A stretch of 50,560 nt of DNA from CAWUKT01 sp963923035 (lineage in GTDB: Bacteria; Bacteroidota; Bacteroidia; J057; JADKCL01). Numbering within the stretch: the stretch's first letter is position 1; each line of letters begins with the position of its first letter. A model generated the notes under the pieces. The model did no database searches, was not told where the DNA came from, and saw only the letters and a list, made by a program, of their open reading frames with translations. A program made the translations under genes and the position numbers. The stretch lies in assembly GCA_963923035.1 (NCBI GenBank), contig CAWUKT010000050.1, positions 1 through 50,560 on the forward strand, read 5' to 3'. Positions 31,196 through 40,922 of this stretch are shown here, piece by piece.

Positions 31196-32191
31196 ATGCC
31201 CGCGGAAATCCATTTGCCCATAGTCGATCTTCATTGTGACCTGCCTTCTTACCTCGCTATGAAAGAGGGCGCGACTGCATTTGACGAAGACGAGATCGGG
31301 GCGGCCATTCCCCATTTGAAGGCCGGAGGGGTGAAATTGCAGGTATGTGCGATGTTTGCGTTGACCGCGCCGGGGAGCTACGAAATGGGCATGGCCCAGG
31401 CGGAAAAATTCCGGGAACTCATTGACAGCGGGGCGGTGAAACGGTGGGAAAAGCACCTGAAATGGGAGGATGTCAAGGACGACGAGCATATTTATGTCCT
31501 GCCGGCCATTGAAAATGCGTCGAATTTCTGTGACGAGGAGGTGGGGATCAACCAGGCCCTGTACCAGATGGAGGTCCTGATGAGCCGGATTGGAAAGCCG
31601 TTGTACATTACGATGACGCACCACGCCGAAAATCGTTTCGGCGGTGGCAATCGGACGCGGGTCGGGCTCAAGCCAGACGGGGCGGTCTTGCTCGAATACC
31701 TCGACAAACGCGACATCGCCATCGACCTTTCCCATACCTCCGACGTCCTCGCCCACGAGCTTTTCAAATACATTGCCGGCCGCAAGCTGGACATTCCGCT
31801 GATCACCAGCCACTCGAATTTCCGCGCCGTCCATGTCCACGGCCGCAACCTCCCCGATTCCTACGCCGAGTACCTCTTCAAGAAAGAGGGCATCATGGGC
31901 CTCAATTTTGTGAAGGATTTCGTCGGTCCCGACGATCCCGACCTGCTCATCGAGCATTTTCGCCACGGCCACACCACCGGGGCCCAAATGGCCTTTGGGG
32001 GCGACTTCTTCGCACCAAGCCTGATGCCGCCGGAATACCAGCGGCCCGGGGGCTATTTCCACGACGCCCACCAGAATGCCCGGTGCTACCCACGGCTGCT
32101 CGGTCAGATGGCCGAATTCATGGACGAAACCGCCCTCGAAAAAGTCGCCTGGTCGAACGCATTGGCTTTCATCCGCCGCATGGGCCATTGA
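31196..32191 (+). CDS. Membrane-dipeptidase family (M19) peptidase
   Basis: 331 residues. The M19 amidohydrolase fold shows IVDLHCDLP (metal HxD), AIENASNF (bridging Glu position), ITMTHHAEN, IDLSHTSD and ITSHSNFRAVHVHGRNLPD. The C-terminal block GGDFFAP is the usual Asp-containing motif. It hydrolyses dipeptides, probably in peptidoglycan or peptide recycling. No signal peptide is visible, so it is probably cytoplasmic. The thiE start follows 26 bases later on the same strand. Confidence 0.9.
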   Translation: MPAEIHLPIVDLHCDLPSYLAMKEGATAFDEDEIGAAIPHLKAGGVKLQVCAMFALTAPGSYEMGMAQAEKFRELIDSGAVKRWEKHLKWEDVKDDEHIYVLPAIENASNFCDEEVGINQALYQMEVLMSRIGKPLYITMTHHAENRFGGGNRTRVGLKPDGAVLLEYLDKRDIAIDLSHTSDVLAHELFKYIAGRKLDIPLITSHSNFRAVHVHGRNLPDSYAEYLFKKEGIMGLNFVKDFVGPDDPDLLIEHFRHGHTTGAQMAFGGDFFAPSLMPPEYQRPGGYFHDAHQNARCYPRLLGQMAEFMDETALEKVAWSNALAFIRRMGH

Positions 32192-32217
32192 TACCCGAAA
32201 ATTTCCTACCTTCTGTC

Positions 32218-32835
32218 ATGCGCCTGCAATTGATCACGGATACGCAGCTCCAAAGCCGTTTCAGCCACCTGGAATTGGGCCAAATGGCCTTTCGGGCGGG
32301 GGCTCCGGCGGTGCAGTACCGGAACAAGGGCTTTGATCGGGCGCAGGACCTCGCCGAGTTGAAGGAACTCGTGGCGCTGGCCGATTCGGAGGGCAAAATG
32401 GTCATTGTCAATGATTCTGCGGCGCTGGCCGCAGAGGTAGGCGCCCAGGGCTTGCATCTGGGAAAGGACGATGGCTCTCTGGAAGAAGCCCGCAAAATCG
32501 TCGGAGACGGGGTGGTCTTGGGTGCAACCGTGCATACAATGGCGGAACTGGACACTGTGCGGGACCAGCCGATTGACTATATCGGAGTGGGGCCGGTTTA
32601 CGGAACCCGCTCCAAATCGACCGGCTTGCCGGACCTGGGGCTAGACGGATTGGCGGAGATTTGTGCGGCGTCGCCCTTTCCGGTGGTGGGAATCGGAGGC
32701 ATCGCATCGGGAAATGCAGCGGCTGTCCATTCGGCCGGAGCGGCGGGAATCGCCGTTTTGGGGGCCTTTTGCATGGCTGAGGATCCGGAAGCAGCCGCCC
32801 TCCAGCTCGTTCAATTGGTGGAGGGCTGGGCATGA
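32218..32835 (+). CDS. thiE: Thiamine-phosphate synthase
   Basis: 205 residues from ATG 32218 (MRLQLITDTQ), typical ThiE/TenI length. TIM-barrel motifs: PAVQYRNKG with pyrimidine-binding residues, VIVNDSAALAAEVGAQGLHLGKDD, GVGPVYGTRSKST and VVGIGGIASGNAAAV phosphate-binding loops. It joins HMP-PP and thiazole phosphate to thiamine phosphate. A TenI-like paralogue is possible as no other thi genes are here. Its TGA overlaps the next gene's ATG by ATGA, indicating coupling. Confidence 0.88.
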   Translation: MRLQLITDTQLQSRFSHLELGQMAFRAGAPAVQYRNKGFDRAQDLAELKELVALADSEGKMVIVNDSAALAAEVGAQGLHLGKDDGSLEEARKIVGDGVVLGATVHTMAELDTVRDQPIDYIGVGPVYGTRSKSTGLPDLGLDGLAEICAASPFPVVGIGGIASGNAAAVHSAGAAGIAVLGAFCMAEDPEAAALQLVQLVEGWA

Positions 32836-34223
32836 AGCACTTCCTCGTTGGCGTCTTGGTTATTCTTCAGGGGCTGGTTTTCTCAGGGCTGAAGGCCCAG
32901 GAAACCCGGGTCGTTTCGGAAATCAAGGTTACGGGAGTGAAAAAAACGAAGCCGATCACGGTTTTGCGGCAACTGACCTTCCAAGAGGGCGACCGGATTG
33001 AGATGGAGAAGCTGGACAAGTTGGTCGAGCGGAATTTCAACAACATCTACAACCTCTATATCTTCACCCGGGTCGATTTCACCTACGACACCACCACAAC
33101 TGGCCAAATCAGCTTTCTGATTGATGTCCAAGAACGTTGGTACGTTTGGCCTTCTCCCTACGTCAACCTGGAAGAGCGGACCTTCAACGAATGGTGGCTG
33201 GACAAGGACCTGGACCGCCTCGTCGTCGGACTCGGCATCGATTGGCAAAATTTCACCGGCTACAACGACCGCCTCTACCTCTACGGCCAGATTGGCTATT
33301 CCCGCCGCGCCACCCTCAATTACCGCCGCCCATTTCTATTTCCCCGCAGCCAAATCGACGGTTCCGCCTCCTTTTTCTACGTCAACAACAAAGAAATCGG
33401 CTACGGTACGGTCAACGGCGTCCTGCAATTGGCGCGCTTACAGAGCGAGCCCATGCGGCAATACTATATCGGCTCGGTGGGTTTCGCAAAGCGCTTCAGC
33501 CCCCGCGAACAACTCCAATGGAGCGTCGGCTACCAGTATTTCCGCCCCAACGACAGCATCGTCTTTTTCAACGAGCGCTACCTGACCGATGGCGCCGAGG
33601 TGGAGCACTATCCTTCCCTGCGGGTCGCCTACGTGCGGGACGAACGCGATATCCGGAGCTTTCCGCTGTCGGGATACAAGTACAGCGGCAGCGTTCAAAT
33701 GTTGGGACTGCCCGGTCTGGGCACCTCTCGCTTCGCCAAGGTCACCGTTGGTTTTTCCCACCACATCGCCATCACACCCCGCTGGAACTTTGCCTACGGA
33801 ACCCAGAACTACTTTCTCCTCGGCAATAAAATCCCGTATTACGACAAGTATTTTGTGGGGTTGGGCGCATTTCTCCGGGGCTACGAGCCATTTGTCATCG
33901 ACGGCAGCTTCATCAACCTGACCAAAGCCGAATGGAAATTTGGGATTTTCCCCCGCAAAATCTATCACTGGGGCTGGATTCCGCTCAAACGGTTCCAGGA
34001 TTTCCCCTTTGGCTTGTATCTTAGTGCCTATTCGGATGTCGGGTATGTCCACGACGGCACCTTCAACAACCAGGACAATTTCCTGAAGGACCGGTTGCTG
34101 ATGGGCTATGGGGCCGGCCTGAATCTGATCACCGTCTACGATTCCATGCTCCGGCTGGAATACAGTTTCAATCACCTGGGGCAGGGCGGATTTTACATCA
34201 GCGCAATCGTTTCTATCCAATGA
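32832..34223 (+). CDS. BamA/TamA-like POTRA-barrel outer-membrane protein
   Basis: 463 residues with a signal peptide (ending GLKAQ). One POTRA-like domain at about 30-110 (VSEIKVTGVKKTKPITVLRQLTFQEGD) is followed by a C-terminal surface-antigen (D15) barrel with LRVAYVRDERDIRSFPLSGYKY and a terminal IVSIQ strand. It is short for BamA, having only one POTRA, so an accessory Omp85-type assembly factor is more likely. It is translationally coupled on both sides: ATGA with thiE upstream and ATGA with nadK downstream. Confidence 0.85.
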   Translation: MKHFLVGVLVILQGLVFSGLKAQETRVVSEIKVTGVKKTKPITVLRQLTFQEGDRIEMEKLDKLVERNFNNIYNLYIFTRVDFTYDTTTTGQISFLIDVQERWYVWPSPYVNLEERTFNEWWLDKDLDRLVVGLGIDWQNFTGYNDRLYLYGQIGYSRRATLNYRRPFLFPRSQIDGSASFFYVNNKEIGYGTVNGVLQLARLQSEPMRQYYIGSVGFAKRFSPREQLQWSVGYQYFRPNDSIVFFNERYLTDGAEVEHYPSLRVAYVRDERDIRSFPLSGYKYSGSVQMLGLPGLGTSRFAKVTVGFSHHIAITPRWNFAYGTQNYFLLGNKIPYYDKYFVGLGAFLRGYEPFVIDGSFINLTKAEWKFGIFPRKIYHWGWIPLKRFQDFPFGLYLSAYSDVGYVHDGTFNNQDNFLKDRLLMGYGAGLNLITVYDSMLRLEYSFNHLGQGGFYISAIVSIQ

Positions 34224-35134
34224 AAATCGCCATCTTCGGAAGAATGTCGGACCGCACCAACCTTGAATTGATGCGTCGGTTTTTCGTGTATTTGAAGGAA
34301 AAAGACATCCCCTACCTGGTCCACGACAAGTACGCCCAGGACCTTCAGGCGGTGTACAACTTCTACGAAGAGGATGTGGCCCGGTGGATCCTGACCGATC
34401 GCTCCGAATTGGAAGGTTGCGATTTTGCGTACAGTTTCGGCGGAGACGGCACATTCTTGGAAACGGCGATGGTCGTACGGGGTGATATCCCGATGCTGGG
34501 GATCAATTTTGGGCGGCTGGGCTTCCTGACCTCCGTGACAGAAGAAAATGTCCTGAACGCCACCGATCTCCTTACCCGGGACATTTACCGCATCGATGTG
34601 CGGTCCGGGCTGGAAGTCGAATCGAGCATCCCCGGTCTCTTCGGCAAGCACAATTTTGGGTTGAACGACCTCACGATCCACAAGACCCAATCCAATGAGA
34701 TGATCACCATTCACACGTTCCTCAACGGTGAATTCCTCAATTCCTACTGGGGCGACGGCCTTGTCATCTCCACTCCTACGGGTTCCACAGCCTACAATTT
34801 GTCCTGTGGCGGCCCCATCATCCATCCCCAGGCCCCTTCATTTGCCATTACCCCCGTTGCTCCTCATTCCCTAACGGTTCGCCCCATGATCCTCCCGGAC
34901 GAATACGTCCTCTCTTTTTCCATTGAATCCCGCACCGGCAAGGCCATGATCGCCCTCGACACGCGTACCGTTCTCGTCGACAACAAAGTCGATCTCGCCG
35001 TCCGCAAGTCCGACGACCAGATTCAATTGCTTCGGATGCCGTTTACCAACTACATCGACAACCTCCGCGACCGCCTCATGTGGGGCCGCGACAGCCGCAA
35101 TTGGAAAAATCGCCTTACGAACCAGCCGGGATAA
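34220..35134 (+). CDS. nadK: NAD kinase
   Basis: 304 residues from ATG 34220, overlapping the upstream TGA. The family signature GGDGTFLETA holds the catalytic Asp, followed by GINFGRLGFLTSV, the LNDLTIHK block, and GDGLVISTPTGSTAYNLSCGGPI. It phosphorylates NAD+ to NADP+ using ATP. Length and motifs are fully standard. Its 3' end overlaps the convergent glycosyltransferase gene by 20 bases. Confidence 0.97.
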   Translation: MKIAIFGRMSDRTNLELMRRFFVYLKEKDIPYLVHDKYAQDLQAVYNFYEEDVARWILTDRSELEGCDFAYSFGGDGTFLETAMVVRGDIPMLGINFGRLGFLTSVTEENVLNATDLLTRDIYRIDVRSGLEVESSIPGLFGKHNFGLNDLTIHKTQSNEMITIHTFLNGEFLNSYWGDGLVISTPTGSTAYNLSCGGPIIHPQAPSFAITPVAPHSLTVRPMILPDEYVLSFSIESRTGKAMIALDTRTVLVDNKVDLAVRKSDDQIQLLRMPFTNYIDNLRDRLMWGRDSRNWKNRLTNQPG

Positions 35135-36728
35135 ATTTCCTCCGATAAATCTTGTAGTAACGCGATTCGTCCGACACGGAGATGCCTTCGTAGTCCTTCA
35201 GCAGCAGCGGAAGGGACTCCTGGAGGTAGGGAAACAGGTCCAGGGGATCGACAATGTATTCGGGCAAATCGGATTGAAAGGCTTGGTAAATATCACTTTT
35301 GCGCTCGGCCTTGGAGACCAATCCCGCGGATTCGTGGTCGGGCAGGACCTCCATCTTGAAGTTGGCCATTGAGAAATTCGTGTATTTCGTGGCGCAGGGA
35401 AGGTCCAGGCGCGTATAAATGGTCGGCTCGTACTTGAGGACCAGAATGCCATTGCGGACTTCCTGCGTGTTGATCTGGGCTTCCAGGGGATGCAGTTCGT
35501 TGAGGCGCTCGCGAAATTGGTGGACCCAGCCGCCTTCGTTGAGGTAGGGGTCGATGAATTGGAATTGCTGGGGAAATGCGCTGATGAGGAAAACACCGTA
35601 GGTAAATGCCGGAATGACGAAAGCCGCCAGCATGGCCACGTTCCGGAGCCAGCGACGGGTTTTCAGCTCGACGACCTTGGCCACGTAAATGGCCAACGGA
35701 GGAACGAGCAGGTAGAAATAGTGCAGGTACAAGCGCCCGCCCCCGAGGACAATGGTCGCCAAAGAGGCAATGAACCAGTACAAGACAATCGTTTCCACCT
35801 TGCGCAAGCGGATACTATTGGTAAAGTAATTGGCCCGATAATGGACCAGACCGGCCAGTCCAGACAGGATAAATACGCCCCACAACAAACCGTACTGCCC
35901 CAGATTGAACCAGGGAGTGAGGACCTCGCCCGGATTCCGCCCAATGCGGATATAGTCGAGGTTGTACAGGACACCGATGTCCCAAAAGGCCTCCAAAGCG
36001 CCGGTAAAGTAAATGACCAACACGGTCCCCACCGTGGTCAGCAGGAACCCGGAGACAAATGAGAAGGTCTCGGTCAAACGGGGAGTTTGCGTCGACAAAT
36101 AGGCCGCCGACAGCCCCAGGAACAACAGGATCGCCTGGTATTTGACCATGAAGGCCAGTCCCAACAGCACCCCGACCAAGAACAGATGGGAATTGTTTTT
36201 TCGATCCCGCTCCTTCAATTTCAACAACTCCATCACCGCCAATATCACCGGTAGCGCCATCAAAACTTCCCCATTTAGCTCCTGTGTATACCAGGGAATC
36301 GCGGTGAGGAAGATGAGTAGAAAGGCGGGAAACAGGGAAAAACGGTTGATCAAGCGGTTGTCCACGACCATTTGGTTCAGGAACAAGGCCGAGATGTAGA
36401 TGTAGAGGCAGGTAAAGATCCGGATGGCCAGCAGGGCGTAGCTCCCGAAAATGAACACAAAAAAGCTGTACACCCATACCAACATGGGCGGTTTGTTGTC
36501 CCAGGTATCAATGTACTGGATGCCTCCGTCTACGATTTTCTCCGCCGCCACCAGGTAGTACGATTCATCCGTCTCAAAGTACTGGGGATGAAACGACGGG
36601 GCCCGCAACGCAAAGACGAGCAGGAACAAAAAGATGTAGGTCGCGACGTGGTTGTATGAGAGAAACCGTAACAAGAGGGAATGGGAATTTGATACTGCCC
36701 AAAGATAGAAAAGGGGATGCAGGAACAA
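35115..36728 (-). CDS. GT39/ArnT-like membrane glycosyltransferase
   Basis: 537 residues. About ten membrane segments fill residues 25-375. The first extracytoplasmic loop carries FETDESYYLVAAEKIVDGGIQYIDTWDNKPP, the D-E pair and KPP motif of polyprenol-dependent glycosyltransferases (GT-C, family 39/83). A soluble C-terminal domain of about 150 residues follows. It probably transfers a sugar from a polyprenyl-phosphate donor to an envelope acceptor; donor and acceptor are not known. Start choice within the first 20 residues is uncertain. Confidence 0.82.
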   Translation of the reverse strand: MFLHPLFYLWAVSNSHSLLLRFLSYNHVATYIFLFLLVFALRAPSFHPQYFETDESYYLVAAEKIVDGGIQYIDTWDNKPPMLVWVYSFFVFIFGSYALLAIRIFTCLYIYISALFLNQMVVDNRLINRFSLFPAFLLIFLTAIPWYTQELNGEVLMALPVILAVMELLKLKERDRKNNSHLFLVGVLLGLAFMVKYQAILLFLGLSAAYLSTQTPRLTETFSFVSGFLLTTVGTVLVIYFTGALEAFWDIGVLYNLDYIRIGRNPGEVLTPWFNLGQYGLLWGVFILSGLAGLVHYRANYFTNSIRLRKVETIVLYWFIASLATIVLGGGRLYLHYFYLLVPPLAIYVAKVVELKTRRWLRNVAMLAAFVIPAFTYGVFLISAFPQQFQFIDPYLNEGGWVHQFRERLNELHPLEAQINTQEVRNGILVLKYEPTIYTRLDLPCATKYTNFSMANFKMEVLPDHESAGLVSKAERKSDIYQAFQSDLPEYIVDPLDLFPYLQESLPLLLKDYEGISVSDESRYYKIYRRKFIPAGS

Positions 36729-36752
36729 AAAAAGCTGCCCCTAAGAGCAGCC
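36727..36752 (-). terminator. Terminator of the PpiD-like gene
   Basis: Stem GCTGC...GCAGC (36734-36738 with 36747-36751), extended by a G-U pair in minus-strand RNA, with A7 at 36727-36733 giving a U tract on the minus strand. It lies about 26 bases after the stop at 36778. Confidence 0.75.
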
Positions 36753-36777
36753 TTTTAAGTTGTTTTTTTGAGCTCGG

Positions 36778-38994
36778 TTAGCGGCGGGTTTCCTCGCGGT
36801 AATCGAACATATAGCGGTAGTCCTTGATGTCAGCGAGGTCGAAGATCGCCTGCTGGGCCTGCTGGACGGCTTGCTGCGTCTGCTGGCTGGCGATTTGCTG
36901 CCGCTGGAAGCCTTTCATGGCATCCATCAGCTCACCGGCCGGCTCATTGATCTTTTCTACTTTGATGATGTAGACACCCGATAAGCCTTCAATCGGAGCG
37001 CTGATCTCACCCTCGGCCATGCCGTGGGAGCGACCGACGACCTTGGGCTCGTCACCGAGGCCACCGGCCTGGTTGCTGGCGAAGCTGATGCCCTGAGCGG
37101 AACCCGTGGTGGCACCGGCACCGTAGCCGGATGCGATCTGAGCGAGGTCAGAACCGCCGCCGAGCTTGCCGAGAATGATCTGGGCCTTCTTCTCGTTCTG
37201 GATCTTCAGACGGGTCTGGGGATCGGTCTTGAGGGACTCAACGGAAAGGTACTCGCCATCGGACTTGCTCCGGACCTTGGCCACGACGAAAGCATTGCCC
37301 ACGTCGAAGATGCGCTGGCTGAGGTCGCCGGCATCGCTCTGGAAGCCCCAAGCAATCATTTCACGCGGCTTTTCCAGCTCGCCATTCTGCAGGACGTATA
37401 CGTCGGGAGAGATGGTCGGCGTGACATTGGTATTGGCTTCAGGGAAGCCGCTCAACAGGGAGTCCATGTTGGCACCGGCCTTGGCCTGACCGGCGTACTG
37501 GCCGGCCCGCTTGTAGATGCTGTCGCGGGTCGCGGAGGAAACCTTGATTTCACGTCCGATTTCCGCTACGCGGTATTTCTTATTGGAACGCTCCAATACC
37601 TCCACCACGTGGAAACCCTGCGCGGAGCTGGTGACAAAGACGGAGCCTTCGCTGGCGTTGGAGAGGTCGTCCCGGAAATCACCTCCGATCGTGGGATCGG
37701 CTTGGGTCTGGGGATTCTGGAAGTCGATGGGAGCGTTGGGGTCAACCCAACCGAGTTCGCCGTCCTTGATGGCGGAGAAGCCATAGTCCGAGTTGTCCTT
37801 GGCCAGGGCGCCAAATTGGCTGCGGTCGGCCAGTACCTGGGCGCGGAGGTCATTGACCTTCTGGCGGGCTTGAGCGCTGTCCTGAGCGGTCAGCGGCTGT
37901 CCCGGCTCAGCCTGGGGACGGATCATGATGTGGCGGATGTTGTAGGCGTAGGTGGAATCTTCCTGCATGTCAACGATCCGGTACAGTCCAAGACCGTAAG
38001 CGGTCGGAACCGGGCCAATAACCGTGTCGAGTACGGTGATGCCCTGAACGGCTTCCGGCATGTCGGACGGCAGCTTGTAGGTGGTGTCCTGCTGAAGGGT
38101 CAGCACGTTGGTTGCGCTCTGGGCGTAATCAAACGGATTGGCCACTTTGCCAAACTGAACTTTATAATTCGAGGTCATTTCCCGAACGAGGCCCGAGCGG
38201 TCGGTGGGGCTGGGCTGCATGGGGAAATAGGTGTATTTGATGCTGAGGGTCGGGCCGTTCGTCTTGAACTGGGCCTTGTTCTCATCGAAATAGCGCTGGA
38301 AGTCCTCGTCGGTCACCTGGGCCTGGTCGCTGGGGACGGCGGTGTAGGGGACGGAGACGTAGGAAATATCGACGGTGCGGCTTTGGTCTTCGTAGGCCTG
38401 CTGGACTTCGTTGTCGGAGACCAACTGGGCAGCGGCGACCATCCGGGTCCATTTCTGGCTCAGCCGCTCGCGGCTGATGATCCGGCGCAGGTCGATGAAG
38501 CGATCGCGGATGGCGACCTGCTCAGGACTGACGTTCTGGTTGGCACGGCTCCACTGGTCAACCAGCTCGAGGGTCTGACGGACCAACAGCGGGCTGTAAT
38601 TGCCGGTGGAATCCCGGAAAGAGGGGTCGTTGAAGAGGTACGGGTGAACAATCGGCCCGTAGTAGAGCATATTGATCTCCTCGTCCGACATGAGCATGCC
38701 GACATCTTCCCACTCCTTGTCGTAGACAATTTCCCGCAGGATGTCTCCCCAGGCTTGCATGTCGATATCGGCATCGGTAGTGGTCGGAGCGACGCCCCGG
38801 TCGCGGATTTGCTGGGTGCGGGCAGTGAGATAGTTGATCTCAATGTCATTCCCGGCGACTTCTCCGGCAGTGGTATCGACAGATACGCCACCGAGACCCG
38901 TGAACAAGTCGGTAAGGATAAATGCTGCAAGGGAGATGGCAATCAGGATAATTACCAGTCCTACATTTTCCCGAATCTTACTTAGAGCGGACAT
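36778..38994 (-). CDS. PpiD/SurA-type peptidyl-prolyl isomerase, membrane-anchored
   Basis: 738 residues. A single N-terminal membrane anchor lies at about 12-34 (GLVIILIAISLAAFILTDLF). The SurA_N-like domain follows, with ARTQQIRDRG-type helices. The parvulin domain is at about 360-480, with IRHIMIRPQ, ARQKVNDLRAQV, LAKDNSDYGFSAIKDGELGWVD and GFHVVEVLERS. This is the Bacteroidota PpiD-like chaperone that folds exported and outer-membrane proteins in the periplasm. Length is normal for the family. Downstream terminator at 36727. Confidence 0.92.
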   Translation of the reverse strand: MSALSKIRENVGLVIILIAISLAAFILTDLFTGLGGVSVDTTAGEVAGNDIEINYLTARTQQIRDRGVAPTTTDADIDMQAWGDILREIVYDKEWEDVGMLMSDEEINMLYYGPIVHPYLFNDPSFRDSTGNYSPLLVRQTLELVDQWSRANQNVSPEQVAIRDRFIDLRRIISRERLSQKWTRMVAAAQLVSDNEVQQAYEDQSRTVDISYVSVPYTAVPSDQAQVTDEDFQRYFDENKAQFKTNGPTLSIKYTYFPMQPSPTDRSGLVREMTSNYKVQFGKVANPFDYAQSATNVLTLQQDTTYKLPSDMPEAVQGITVLDTVIGPVPTAYGLGLYRIVDMQEDSTYAYNIRHIMIRPQAEPGQPLTAQDSAQARQKVNDLRAQVLADRSQFGALAKDNSDYGFSAIKDGELGWVDPNAPIDFQNPQTQADPTIGGDFRDDLSNASEGSVFVTSSAQGFHVVEVLERSNKKYRVAEIGREIKVSSATRDSIYKRAGQYAGQAKAGANMDSLLSGFPEANTNVTPTISPDVYVLQNGELEKPREMIAWGFQSDAGDLSQRIFDVGNAFVVAKVRSKSDGEYLSVESLKTDPQTRLKIQNEKKAQIILGKLGGGSDLAQIASGYGAGATTGSAQGISFASNQAGGLGDEPKVVGRSHGMAEGEISAPIEGLSGVYIIKVEKINEPAGELMDAMKGFQRQQIASQQTQQAVQQAQQAIFDLADIKDYRYMFDYREETRR

Positions 38995-39449
38995 AAAAGT
39001 GCTTGAATTTCAGTATCAGGTGCGATTCAATTTGAGCGCAGCAAATTACACGCAATTTAAGCAGTATGCAAGTGAATGGGAGGGGAATTGTCGGCGGAAA
39101 AGGGATTGGGAAATAAAATGGAGGGGGAAGCTAAAACGTGAATGGAAGTCGAAGTCTGTCGCACACCAGAAGAAAGTGAACTTCAGTATTTATAGGAAAA
39201 CGATTCTCATTGATATAACGCGCTCGAAAACGGAAACCCTGGGAGAAAAAACACGTAAAATCTAAGTATAACAAACATCCAAAACACCACCACCATGAAT
39301 AAGATCGTAATTGAAGACATGTCCATTGAAGTAGAGTGACGCAGGGATCATTTTCCCGCATCCATTTTGTTTTTTCCCATCCTCATTTCTATTCCTCTTT
39401 AGCCTTTTCCTGATTCTTCTTTTTTCATTCCTCCGCTTAAATTTGCCGC
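38995..39449. other. 455-bp intergenic region, AT-rich
   Basis: No convincing gene. It separates the divergent PpiD-like and propeller-like genes and contains a minimal 14-codon frame at 39295-39339, listed separately. The final 100 bases before 39450 are pyrimidine-rich. Confidence 0.5.
39295..39339 (+). CDS. Possible 14-residue peptide
   Basis: ATG 39295 to TGA 39337-39339 encodes MNKIVIEDMSIEVE, an acidic amphipathic peptide. The run AAAACACCACCACC just before the ATG is unusual. No clear promoter or terminator. It could be chance; listed because the codon choice and sharp AT-rich flanks resemble small leader frames. Confidence 0.15.
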   Translation: MNKIVIEDMSIEVE

Positions 39450-40922
39450 ATGGCAAAAGACCCCTCCAATCGCCCCCCGTGGTACTGGCACCTCTACCGG
39501 CCTGAGGCCTTGCTGGTCTACATCGTCATTGGATTTTACATCTACTGGCGCGTAGGCGGGCAACCCGGCTCCTCCAATGCCCTGCGCATGCTGCCCACCA
39601 AGGACGGCGGCGCCATTTGCCTGGGCTTCGAGGCCAATGCGCCCGAACAGCCCCTCCTGTGGCTGATCGAAGCCGACGGCGAGATCCAGTGGACGGTCAA
39701 CCTGCCCGACAACTATCTCCGGCCGGCCTCGCAGGACCAATTCCGACCGGTACTCGCCACCGATGGCCAGTACGCATTTGTCCTCACCGGCCTCCAACGC
39801 AACGATTTCCGCCAACTCCTGTCCCTCCATCAAATCGAACTCCGCACCGGCGAACTCACCTGGACCAATACCACCCAGCCGAGTGGCGACGCCGATTTCG
39901 AAGCCGTTTTTTACATCGGAAATGCCCTCGTGACCGTGCACCGGGTGGCCAAGGACACCCGCAAGCTGTACGTGACCAGGCGGTCACTCCGCGATGGCAG
40001 CATGCTCTGGAACCGCCTGTTCGAATGGGAACCCCGGGACTTCCGCCGCGAAACGGCCAATAAAACCGCCTTCAAGCCACTCCCGACCCAAATGGGCATT
40101 TACAAGGGCGACTCGCTCTACCTGCTGGAGATGGAACGGGGGACCACCACCCAGAAATTTCGGATGCAGAATTCGTTTTACCACGGCGGTTGGCTGTGGT
40201 ACCGGGACAGCATCGAGGTGCGGGGATATGAATTCGCCACGCAAGAGGACATCCTGTTGTTCCGGTATCAAAACCCCATATTCACGGGCAGCGAAGGGCC
40301 AGAACCGCAATTCCTGGGCGGGTTCTACAATGGTTTCCCCTCCTGGAATGCTTCCGGATTGTCGTGGGGAAGAATGGAAGGCGATTCGGCGATTTTGAGG
40401 TTGCCCGGACCCTGTCCGAGCACGCCTGAAGCCTGGAACACGTCTGCCTATCCTCCCAACCACTCCCATTTTCTCGCTGAGGAATGGACCCGCTTCCTTC
40501 CCTTTTGGATTGACTATCAGGATTGGGGCATTGGTTTTTTTGACCTGGAGAAAATGGAAAAGGTCTACCGCAGCGCCACCCTGGATTCTGCATTCTTCTC
40601 GACTCCGTGGATGTTTTCCTATTCCCATTTCCACTACCTCCTCTTCCTCGACGGCGAAAAACGTTATGTCATCCTACAATTCGATGGCGACAATATCGAC
40701 CTGACCAAGGCCGTGCGCTTCCAGATTCCCGAGGCAGATCAATTGCCGGTGCGCCTGGATCAGCCGGTAGGAGGACGATTTTGGCTGGGGGGAAATGGAA
40801 CCTTGGTGGCATTGGATGCCAGCACGTTGGATGTCGTGTATTCAAGCAATGGTGAAGTGCCTGTGGAGTCGGTCTTGGAGGAATACGCGGATATGTTGGA
40901 GTATGCCTACGAACCTCAGTAG
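39450..40922 (+). CDS. Membrane-anchored beta-propeller-like protein, unknown
   Basis: 490 residues. A short N-terminal cytoplasmic segment and a single membrane helix at about 18-35 (ALLVYIVIGFYIYWRV) precede a large extracytoplasmic part. Repeated W/G-containing strands such as WLIEADGEIQWTVNLP, LRDGSMLWNRLF and GTLVALDASTLDVVYSS resemble PQQ/quinoprotein-type propeller blades, but metal or cofactor residues are not evident. Unknown function. It overlaps the convergent zinc-ribbon gene by seven bases at its 3' end. Confidence 0.7.
   Translation: MAKDPSNRPPWYWHLYRPEALLVYIVIGFYIYWRVGGQPGSSNALRMLPTKDGGAICLGFEANAPEQPLLWLIEADGEIQWTVNLPDNYLRPASQDQFRPVLATDGQYAFVLTGLQRNDFRQLLSLHQIELRTGELTWTNTTQPSGDADFEAVFYIGNALVTVHRVAKDTRKLYVTRRSLRDGSMLWNRLFEWEPRDFRRETANKTAFKPLPTQMGIYKGDSLYLLEMERGTTTQKFRMQNSFYHGGWLWYRDSIEVRGYEFATQEDILLFRYQNPIFTGSEGPEPQFLGGFYNGFPSWNASGLSWGRMEGDSAILRLPGPCPSTPEAWNTSAYPPNHSHFLAEEWTRFLPFWIDYQDWGIGFFDLEKMEKVYRSATLDSAFFSTPWMFSYSHFHYLLFLDGEKRYVILQFDGDNIDLTKAVRFQIPEADQLPVRLDQPVGGRFWLGGNGTLVALDASTLDVVYSSNGEVPVESVLEEYADMLEYAYEPQ

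Noticed and set aside
37024..38985. 653-codon plus-strand frame
   Set aside because: Antisense of the PpiD-like gene, which has an anchor and a parvulin domain.
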